From: Rhodobacterales bacterium
GTDB taxonomy: Bacteria > Pseudomonadota > Alphaproteobacteria > Rhodobacterales > Rhodobacteraceae
Assembly (NCBI GenBank): GCA_013297695.1
Contig: JAAFHX010000002.1
Span: 1 to 35,649, forward strand
Direction: 5' to 3'
DNA: 35,649 nucleotides
Below the pieces are notes generated by a model that saw nothing but the letters and a program-made list of their open reading frames with translations, did no database searches and was not told the DNA's origin. Positions 1 through 5,848 of the stretch are shown here, in pieces. The translations under genes and the position numbers were made by a program. Positions within the stretch are counted from its first letter, which is position 1. Each line of letters starts with the position of its first letter.

Positions 1-1016
1 AGGCTCATGAAGAAGCCGAGGGCGAACAGCGTGGCGACGAAGGGCCACAGGCCCATGCTGGTCGAAAAGGCGATGACGCCGTCCTTGCCCTGGATGACAT
101 AGTTGGTCGGCGGGTAGGACAGCATGAACAGGAACAGCATGGAAAAGCCGAAGGTCCAGTACATGACCGTCCGCGCGCCGAACTTGTCGGCCAGGTGCCC
201 GCCATAGGCGCGGAACAGCGAGGCGGACAGGCTGAAGGACGCCGCCGCCATGCCCGCCGTGCGCACATCGACGCCATAGACGTCGATCAGGTAGTGCGGC
301 AGCCAAAGCGCCAGCGCGACGAAGGCGCCGAACACGAAGAAGTAGTAGAGCGAGAAGCGCCAGACCTGCAGGTTCTTCAGCGGTGCGAACTGCTGCGCGA
401 AACCGGGTGCCTTGGCCCCGGTCCTGCGCCGTTCGACGAGGGCGGGGTCATCCTTGGCGAACAGAAAGAAGATCACGCCCATCAGCGCAAGGGCTGCCGC
501 CCAGGCATTCGCCACGCCCTGCCAGCCATAGGCGACCATCACGAAGGGGGCCACGAACTTGGTCACCGCCGCGCCGACGTTGCCCGCCCCGAAGATGCCC
601 AGTGCCGTGCCCTGATGGCCTGCGTCGTACCAGCGGCTGACATAGGCCACGCCGATGATGAACGATCCGCCCGCAAGGCCGACCCCAAGCGCCGCCACCA
701 GATACATCGGATAGCTGTGCGCGAAGGTCAGCGCCCAGGTGGCCAGCGCCGCCAGGATCATCTGGGCCGAGAACACCAGCCGCCCGCCATACTTCTCGGT
801 CCAGACGCCCAGAAAGATGCGGGTCAGCGACCCTGTCAGGATCGGTGTGGCCACCAGCAGCCCGAACTGCGTGTCGTTCAGGCCGAGTTCGCCCTTGATG
901 GCGACACCGATGATGGAAAAGATCGTCCAGACCGCGAAACAGGCGGTGAAGGCGACCGTGCTCAGCGTCAGGGCGCGCGTCTGGTCGGCGCGTGAGGCTG
1001 TGGCTGTGGTCTGCAT
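1..1016 (-). CDS. narK: NarK-type nitrate/nitrite MFS transporter (3' end outside window)
   Basis: Inner-membrane transporter of the major facilitator superfamily, predicted to take up nitrate and/or export nitrite. Translation from the ATG at 1016 gives 338 residues with no stop before the window edge, so the C-terminus is missing. The visible part has several hydrophobic segments, an arginine in a TGSLTRIFLG segment (about residue 66) where NarK proteins carry a substrate-binding Arg, and a nitrate-signature-like GAGNVGAA at about 143-150. A GGAG motif lies 8 nt before the start. It is divergent from a Crp/Fnr regulator, and an FNR-type box is centred about 87 nt upstream of the ATG, which fits induction under low oxygen with nitrate or NO. 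Whether it is NarK1-like (H+ symport) or NarK2-like (antiport) cannot be told. Confidence 0.87.
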   Translation of the reverse strand, partial: MQTTATASRADQTRALTLSTVAFTACFAVWTIFSIIGVAIKGELGLNDTQFGLLVATPILTGSLTRIFLGVWTEKYGGRLVFSAQMILAALATWALTFAHSYPMYLVAALGVGLAGGSFIIGVAYVSRWYDAGHQGTALGIFGAGNVGAAVTKFVAPFVMVAYGWQGVANAWAAALALMGVIFFLFAKDDPALVERRRTGAKAPGFAQQFAPLKNLQVWRFSLYYFFVFGAFVALALWLPHYLIDVYGVDVRTAGMAAASFSLSASLFRAYGGHLADKFGARTVMYWTFGFSMLFLFMLSYPPTNYVIQGKDGVIAFSTSMGLWPFVATLFALGFFMS

Positions 1017-1096
1017 GGCTTGGTCTCCGGCAGGATTGTCACGGGCCCCCCCGAAAGGGGTCCCGCAAGACCTGCGACCGGATCGGCGCAACGCAC

Positions 1097-1110
1097 TTGA
1101 TCCAGATCAT
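1097..1110. promoter_or_regulatory. FNR/Nnr-type box in front of narK
   Basis: The sequence TTGATCCAGATCAT matches the FNR-family consensus TTGAT-N4-ATCAA at nine of ten half-site bases. It lies in the 253-nt divergent gap, about 87 nt upstream of the narK-like ATG, so it could act at about -41.5 if the transcript starts near 1062. The transcription start is inferred, not seen. Candidate binders are the neighbouring Crp/Fnr protein or an FnrL-type regulator. Confidence 0.65.
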
Positions 1111-1211
1111 GACAGGCCAGAAAACATAGTGAAACAAATGGCTTGCGGAAAAATATCGTCTCGGTGACGCTGCCCGGTCAAGTCTTTGCTGGCAGATGCG
1201 CAAGCCGCGCC

Positions 1212-1225
1212 TTGACAATTATCAA
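1212..1225. promoter_or_regulatory. FNR/Nnr-type box in front of the Crp/Fnr regulator
   Basis: TTGACAATTATCAA is a near-perfect FNR-family site: the half sites are TTGAC and ATCAA with a 4-nt spacer. Its centre is about 51 nt before the ATG of the Crp/Fnr gene, which would suit a class II position (-41.5) and a very short leader. The regulator has an E-x-x-S-R recognition helix that normally reads such half sites, so autoregulation is plausible. Confidence 0.7.
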
Positions 1226-1269
1226 GCGCCTTCCCCATCCTGCCATGGCGGACAGAGGGGGGTGCCGAA

Positions 1270-1968
1270 ATGCCGGAAGCGCAATACCCGGAGATTCGGA
1301 CACTGGCCCTCTTCTCGGGAATGACGGACGCGCATTTCGAGGCGCTGATGCGCGGGGCCTATGTGCAGAACTTTCCCCCGCAGATCGACCTGATCAGCGA
1401 AGGCGAGCCGAGCGACTTCCTGCATGTCGTGCTGTCAGGCTCGATCGACCTCTACTCGGAGTGGAACGGCCGCGAAACCAGCATGGCGACCGTCCTGCCG
1501 ATCTCGACCTTCATCCTTGCGGCCACCGTCCGCAACGCACCCTATCTGATGTCCGCGAGGACGCTGGAGAAAAGCCGGATCGTGCTGATCCCCAGCCAGG
1601 ATGTGCGGGCGATCTTCGATGTGGACGGCAACTTTGCCCGGGCCATCGTCGGCGAACTGGGTCAGTGCTATCGCGCCGTCATCAAGGCGCAGAAGGATCT
1701 CAAGCTGCGATCTTCGCTCGAGCGGCTGGCGAACTATCTGCTGCGGCAGCAAAAGCGGGCGGGGGGAGCCGCCGACTTCGACCTGATGTTCGAAAAGCGC
1801 CGCCTTGCCTCGGTGCTGGGCATGACGCCTGAAAACCTCAGCCGCGCCTTCAAGGGGCTGCAACCCTATGGCGTCGCGGTCAACGGCACGCACATATCGA
1901 TCCGCGACCAGCAGGACCTGGAGCGGTTTGCGCGGCCCAATCCGCTGATCGACGACCACGCGATCTGA
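1270..1968 (+). CDS. Crp/Fnr-family regulator (NarR/NnrR/Dnr-like)
   Basis: Transcription factor of 232 residues with an N-terminal cyclic-nucleotide-like sensor domain (about 10-140), a long dimer helix, and a C-terminal winged helix. The recognition helix reads TPENLSRAF, the E-x-x-S-R pattern used by FNR, Dnr and NnrR to bind TTGAT half sites. It lacks the N-terminal cysteine cluster of FNR, so it is not an Fe-S oxygen sensor of that type. Position between a narK-like gene and nnrU-nnrS suggests a nitrate/nitrite (NarR) or nitric-oxide (NnrR/Dnr) regulator; the sequence alone does not decide between them. It is convergent with nnrU (3-nt gap), and an FNR-type box sits just upstream. Confidence 0.85.
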   Translation: MPEAQYPEIRTLALFSGMTDAHFEALMRGAYVQNFPPQIDLISEGEPSDFLHVVLSGSIDLYSEWNGRETSMATVLPISTFILAATVRNAPYLMSARTLEKSRIVLIPSQDVRAIFDVDGNFARAIVGELGQCYRAVIKAQKDLKLRSSLERLANYLLRQQKRAGGAADFDLMFEKRRLASVLGMTPENLSRAFKGLQPYGVAVNGTHISIRDQQDLERFARPNPLIDDHAI

Positions 1969-1971
1969 TCG

Positions 1972-2637
1972 TCAGGGCAAGGGGCTGACGCCGATAGCCC
2001 ACGGGTGCAGGCCGATCAGCAGCAGATAGAGCACCAGACCGGCGACCAGGCGCAGCAGATCGGCGTGCCCGACCAGCCGGCGAATTGGCGCGGACCGCGC
2101 CATTTCAGCGCGCAGGCGGCCCCAGTCTGCCCCCAGTTCGCGGCGCTTGCGGCGGTCCACAAGGCGACCCCCGATGACCGCAAAGGCCGCAAAGGTGCCA
2201 AACAGCACGACATGCGCCAGATCACCGTTCGGAACGACATGCGCCGTGGCCCAGAGCGCAAGTGCAAGCAACAGCGGATGGCGAGCCAGCCGCACGATGC
2301 CCGGGCGGGCCGGATCGAAGGTGGCGGTGCGGGCACCGCCGAAGGAAAACGGGTTCGGCCGTGCCACGGCCAGTGACAGGATCAGACAGACCGGCAGCAT
2401 GACGGCCAGCGGCACCAGGTTCTGCCAGGGCGCCCAGTCCCACAGCGGAACAAAGGGGGCCCTGCCCGCCGCGGCGACCAGCCAGGCCAGAACGGCCAGC
2501 GACAGCGCCGAATAGGTCAGGGTGAAGCCGCGCGGACCAAGCGCCTGCTGAAGGCGCGGGCGGATCGCCGGGCGCAGCGGCAGCGAATGGGTCAGGAAGA
2601 ACGCCGCAAAGGCCGCCGCAAAGTCGATCCAGTCCAC
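1972..2637 (-). CDS. nnrU: NnrU-family membrane protein
   Basis: Predicted integral membrane protein of 221 residues with about six hydrophobic segments. It carries the family-typical features THSLPLRP near the N-terminus and an ARHPLLLALALWATAH segment in the middle. NnrU proteins are found with nitric-oxide and nitrite reductase genes and are related to the NnrU/isoprenylcysteine methyltransferase-like membrane fold; their biochemical role is not settled. The start chosen is GTG at 2637, just downstream of the nnrS stop (17-nt gap), because it gives the normal VDWIDFAAAF N-terminus; longer readings run through nnrS in another frame. It is the last gene of the nitrosative-stress operon. Confidence 0.85.
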   Translation of the reverse strand: MDWIDFAAAFAAFFLTHSLPLRPAIRPRLQQALGPRGFTLTYSALSLAVLAWLVAAAGRAPFVPLWDWAPWQNLVPLAVMLPVCLILSLAVARPNPFSFGGARTATFDPARPGIVRLARHPLLLALALWATAHVVPNGDLAHVVLFGTFAAFAVIGGRLVDRRKRRELGADWGRLRAEMARSAPIRRLVGHADLLRLVAGLVLYLLLIGLHPWAIGVSPLP

Positions 2638-2654
2638 GGGTCGCGCCCCACCCT

Positions 2655-3860
2655 TCAGATCTGCCTGACGGCCGGCAGGCGCAGCAGCAGACGGCCGTAG
2701 ATCAGCGCAAATCCGGCAAAGGCGGCGATCCAGCCAGTTCCGGCAACCATGTAAAGGACAGACGCTCCATCCGGCCAGAGACCGGCCGCAAACCGCGCCA
2801 GCACCGCCCCGACCAGCGCGGCATAAAGCGCAATCGTGCCCCGCCCGGCGGTCAGGGGCTGCCCGGTATGGCCAAGCGTGGCCCGGGTCATGACGGCCAG
2901 CGTCATCAGGCCCGCCGCACCGCCCATCCACAAGTGCTGGGCCGCCGCCAAGCCGACAAGGCCGGGCACAAGAATTCCGGCCGCCAGCGCCAGCGCGCCA
3001 AGCGGCAGAAACGCATAGGCCAGATGCAGGACGGCAACCAGCGGCTCGGCCAGGGTTCTGCCCCCGGCCCAGCGGGCCAGCCGGGCCGCGTGCAGCCCCC
3101 CCGCCAGCAGCAGCAGCACGCCGGTCACCGGATGATCGGGCAGCATGACCCAGACCAGCAGGGCAGCCAGAAGCACCAGCAGGCTGAGCACATCGAACCG
3201 CTGCATCGGCGGCACCGGCAGCCGGCCGGGCCCGCGTCTGACCAGCCAGTTGCGCGTGAAGGACGGCACGATCCGCCCGCCGATCACGGCGATCATCATC
3301 ATCACGGCCCCAAGCCCGATCCTGAGGCCCTGCCCCTGTGCCGCATATTGGCCGCGCGCGGCCTCCAGATGGAACAGCCCGTTGCCCAGGATCAGCATGC
3401 CCAGCATGGCCAGCACGATCAGGTTGCGCCAATTCCGGCCAAGGACGATCTCGCGCCCGATCCCGGCGGCAAGCGCCAGCGGCATTGCCAGATCGGCCAG
3501 GGCCACGGCCAGCGGCGGCAGATACAGCGACAGGGCCACCGCGACCCGTCCCATCAGCCACAGGCCGAACAGGGCACCCAGCGGCCAGCCCACGATCGGC
3601 AGCCGGCCGGTCCAGTTCGGTACCGCCGTCAGCAGGAAGCCTGCGACCACGGCTGTCAGATAGCCGAACAGGAACTCGTGCGCGTGCCAGGATACCGGGT
3701 CAAATGACGTGGGCAGGGTCAGATCGCCTGACAGCATCGGCACCCACAGCAGCATGGCCACTGCCGCCCAGACGCCTGCCCCCAGAAAGAAAGGGCGGAA
3801 CCCATAGGTCAGGATCGCGGGTCCGCGCCATGCGCGCATCTGTTCGGCAGAACTTGTCAT
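2655..3860 (-). CDS. nnrS: NnrS family heme-copper membrane protein
   Basis: Polytopic membrane protein of 401 residues, about twelve hydrophobic segments. NnrS is a heme- and copper-containing protein that protects against nitrosative stress, including iron loss caused by NO. Family hallmarks visible are the N-terminal YGFRPFFLGAGVWA, WHAHEFLFGYLTAVVAGFLLTA (histidines likely binding metal or heme), IGGRIVPSFTRNWL in the middle and HLWMGGAAGLMTLAVMTRATLGHTG near the C-terminus. The ATG at 3860 overlaps the stop of the upstream cyclo-ligase gene in an ATGA arrangement (4 nt), so the two are probably translationally coupled. Confidence 0.93.
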   Translation of the reverse strand: MTSSAEQMRAWRGPAILTYGFRPFFLGAGVWAAVAMLLWVPMLSGDLTLPTSFDPVSWHAHEFLFGYLTAVVAGFLLTAVPNWTGRLPIVGWPLGALFGLWLMGRVAVALSLYLPPLAVALADLAMPLALAAGIGREIVLGRNWRNLIVLAMLGMLILGNGLFHLEAARGQYAAQGQGLRIGLGAVMMMIAVIGGRIVPSFTRNWLVRRGPGRLPVPPMQRFDVLSLLVLLAALLVWVMLPDHPVTGVLLLLAGGLHAARLARWAGGRTLAEPLVAVLHLAYAFLPLGALALAAGILVPGLVGLAAAQHLWMGGAAGLMTLAVMTRATLGHTGQPLTAGRGTIALYAALVGAVLARFAAGLWPDGASVLYMVAGTGWIAAFAGFALIYGRLLLRLPAVRQI

Positions 3861-4543
3861 GGCCTCTCGCCTGGAAACTGGACGCCGACCTCGGTCAGGA
3901 TGACGTTCAGCGGGATGTCGTGGGGTTGCGGAAAGATGGTGGCAAGCCGCGCGGCCTGCAGGCCGATCCCGATGGCAAAAGGCCGCGGGGCCAGCGCGGC
4001 CAGGGTGCGGTCGAAATAGCCCCCACCGTAGCCCAGCCTGAACCCGGCGCCGTCCCACCCGACGACCGGGGCCAGCGCAACATCCGGCACCAGCCGTTCG
4101 GAATCCGCCGGGGGCACGGGAATGTTCCAGTCGCCCCGGACCAACCGCATCTCGGGCTGCCACCGGCGAAAGACCAGCGGGCTTGCCCGCATCTCGACCA
4201 CAGGCAGCGCGATCACGACACCTTTGGCATGCAGGTCCGCCATCAGCGCGCGCAGATCGGGTTCCCCCTTGATCGGCCAGTAGGCCGACAGGACCAGCCC
4301 CGCCGCCCCGCCGAACCGTTCCGTCAGAAGCTGTCGCAGATGCCCCGCCAGCGCCGCCGCCAACCCCTGCCGGTCTGCCACCGAAAGCGCATCCCGCTGC
4401 GCCCGCAGACGAAGGCGTTCGGCCCGCCGCCAGCGCGCCACATCGCGGGCCTGGTCCGCAGCGACCGCCAGCGACACGAAACCGTCTGGTCCGACGTCGC
4501 CGGCCAGACAGGGCGGCGAGGCAAGGCGGACCGGGTCAGGCAT
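3857..4543 (-). CDS. 5-formyltetrahydrofolate cyclo-ligase family protein in the NO cluster
   Basis: Protein of 228 residues of the MTHFS/YgfA family, which uses ATP to turn 5-formyl-THF into 5,10-methenyl-THF. The family core starts near residue 38 (RWRRAERLRLRAQR) and contains the signature LGYGGGYFDRTLA (about 170-182) and NVILTEVG near the C-terminus. A 37-residue N-terminal extension with PPCLAGDV precedes the core and is not part of the usual enzyme. It sits between an NO-cluster hemoglobin and nnrS and overlaps both the upstream 43-codon gene (8 nt) and nnrS (4 nt). That placement suggests a role in NO stress rather than, or in addition to, folate salvage. Activity on folate is inferred from family only. 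Confidence 0.85.
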   Translation of the reverse strand: MPDPVRLASPPCLAGDVGPDGFVSLAVAADQARDVARWRRAERLRLRAQRDALSVADRQGLAAALAGHLRQLLTERFGGAAGLVLSAYWPIKGEPDLRALMADLHAKGVVIALPVVEMRASPLVFRRWQPEMRLVRGDWNIPVPPADSERLVPDVALAPVVGWDGAGFRLGYGGGYFDRTLAALAPRPFAIGIGLQAARLATIFPQPHDIPLNVILTEVGVQFPGERP

Positions 4544-4667
4544 CGGCCCGCCCGGCCGGTTCGACCATGCCGGCGCGCATCGGCAACTGCACGCTGTGGC
4601 GCGCGTGATGCCGCGTCTGGATGTGATGCGTCAGGGCGGTGGCGTCTTGGGTCGGCGCGGATGTCAT
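4536..4667 (-). CDS. 43-residue His-rich peptide, probable remnant of a RIC/hemerythrin-type protein
   Basis: A short reading frame fills the gap between the hemoglobin and the cyclo-ligase genes. The ATG at 4667 lies 16 nt after the hemoglobin stop, and its stop overlaps the next gene's ATG by 8 nt. The middle reads THHIQTRHHARHSVQLP followed by GMVE, which resembles the first metal-binding helix of the di-iron Fe-S repair proteins (RIC/YtfE/DnrN), where a typical pattern is an H-I-x-x-R-Y-H-x-x-H-R-x-x-L-P helix followed by K-V-E. The remaining hemerythrin fold is absent. It may be a decayed RIC gene kept because translation through it is coupled to the next gene, or a real micro-protein. 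Coding status is uncertain. Confidence 0.5.
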   Translation of the reverse strand: MTSAPTQDATALTHHIQTRHHARHSVQLPMRAGMVEPAGRADA

Positions 4668-4683
4668 CCGGATGTTCCTGTCT

Positions 4684-5139
4684 TCAGAACAGCTTTGGCG
4701 GTGCCGTCGGGCAGGCTTGCGCGGAGGCCACCGCGATATGAAGCGAACGGGCGATCCGTTCGGCACGTTCCACGACATGGGCAGCCCCGGCGGGGGTGCA
4801 GACCTCTTGCGCGGTTTCGCGAAACAGCACCAGCCACCGGTCGAAATGTGCCGCCTCGATGGGCAGCGGGGTGTGCGCAGGAACCGGGCGACCGTGATAG
4901 TGACCCGTCATCAGCGCAACCGACGACCAGAAGGTGACCATGCGTTCCAGATGCGGGGGCCAGTCGGTGATCCGGGCCGCAAAGATCGGCCCCAGCATCG
5001 GGTCGGCGCGGACCCTGCCGTAAAAGCGGTGGACCAGTCGGCGCAGCACGTCTTCGTCCAGACCGGTTTCCGCCATCACGGCAGCCGTCATCCCGGGGCG
5101 GGCAGAGCCGGGAAGGTGGGAGGAAGCGACCGTTTGCAT
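4684..5139 (-). CDS. Group III truncated hemoglobin
   Basis: Small heme protein of 151 residues, predicted to bind O2 or NO in the cytoplasm and take part in NO detoxification. Visible truncated-globin features are the B10 tyrosine (RFYGRV, Y40), the likely proximal histidine H89 in PAHTPLPI, and HFDRWLVLF with the conserved G-helix tryptophan (W102), an arrangement typical of group III. The start at 5139 is preferred because GGAG sits 6 nt before it. An in-frame ATG at 5184 would lie inside the palindromic operator, and one at 5166 has a poor ribosome site. It is the first gene of the minus-strand nitrosative operon and is divergent from nsrR. Confidence 0.88.
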   Translation of the reverse strand: MQTVASSHLPGSARPGMTAAVMAETGLDEDVLRRLVHRFYGRVRADPMLGPIFAARITDWPPHLERMVTFWSSVALMTGHYHGRPVPAHTPLPIEAAHFDRWLVLFRETAQEVCTPAGAAHVVERAERIARSLHIAVASAQACPTAPPKLF

Positions 5140-5175
5140 CCGAGTCTCCGTCTTGCGGTTTTGCATAGGCCTGTT

Positions 5176-5198
5176 AATAGGCATTGTAAATACCTATT
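5176..5198. promoter_or_regulatory. 23-bp palindrome, candidate NsrR/Rrf2 operator
   Basis: An imperfect 23-bp palindrome with arms AATAGG and CCTATT and inner ATT/AAT pairs is centred on 5187. It lies in the A/T-rich gap between the divergent hemoglobin and nsrR genes, 17 nt before the nsrR start. Length and symmetry fit operators of Rrf2-family dimers such as NsrR. Binding by the adjacent NsrR, controlling both directions, is inferred. Confidence 0.6.
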
Positions 5199-5215
5199 CA
5201 AGGAAGGGAATCCGC

Positions 5216-5665
5216 ATGCGCCTGACCTCGTTCACCGATTTTGGCCTGCGGATGCTCATGCTCATGGCGGGCGAACCGGCGCGGGCTTTCTCTGCCGGGG
5301 AACTGGCCGAGGTGCTGGGGCTGTCGCGCAACCACCTGGCCAAGATCATGCAGCACCTGTCGCGCGCGGGGATCATCGCCACCCGGCGCGGCGGCGGTGG
5401 CGGCGCGGTTCTGGCCCGCCCGGCAGCGGACATCCGGCTGGGCGACCTCGTCGGCCTGCTGGAAGACGGCCAGCCGCTGGTCGAATGCTTTGGAACTCAG
5501 GCGCAGGCATGCTCGATCACCGGAAAATGTCGCCTGAAGGCCCGTCTCCGGTCGGCCGAAGCGGCTTTTCTGGACGATCTGAACCGCTCGACCCTTGCGG
5601 ACATCGCGCTGACGCCGCACGGCACCCGCGACCTCGTGGCCCCCCATGACCCGGATCGCGCGTGA
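5216..5665 (+). CDS. nsrR: NsrR-type Rrf2-family nitric-oxide-sensing repressor
   Basis: Rrf2-family regulator of 149 residues. The N-terminal winged helix (about 1-65) contains FTDFGLRMLMLMA and SRNHLAKIMQHLSRAGII. Three cysteines at 91, 99 and 105 (ECF...ACSITGKCRL) match the Fe-S cluster ligands of NsrR, and Asp8 matches the fourth ligand seen in NsrR of Streptomyces. NO destroys the cluster and relieves repression in characterised members. Start at 5216 follows an AGGAAGGGA ribosome site; a longer frame from 5153 would cross the operator palindrome. It is divergent from the hemoglobin-nnrS-nnrU operon, its probable target. Confidence 0.88.
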   Translation: MRLTSFTDFGLRMLMLMAGEPARAFSAGELAEVLGLSRNHLAKIMQHLSRAGIIATRRGGGGGAVLARPAADIRLGDLVGLLEDGQPLVECFGTQAQACSITGKCRLKARLRSAEAAFLDDLNRSTLADIALTPHGTRDLVAPHDPDRA

Positions 5666-5848
5666 CGGGGCGGGTTCCCGGATCACCGCCATCGGGGCTT
5701 TCTCCGACGTGCTGCGTGGTTCGGGGAAATCCGGAAGGCAGTAACCCGGCCACCGTTCCGGCAGCGAAGGGGCCGAAACGGGACGACTCGTTTCCCGGCG
5801 GGCCGACGGGGCCGCGCATCGTGCCGGACGCAGCACCGTCGGCCAGTG

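Noticed and set aside
195-1167. Several plus-strand frames over the first kilobase
   Set aside because: They are antisense to the narK-like gene, whose reading frame is open to the window edge and shows NarK motifs.
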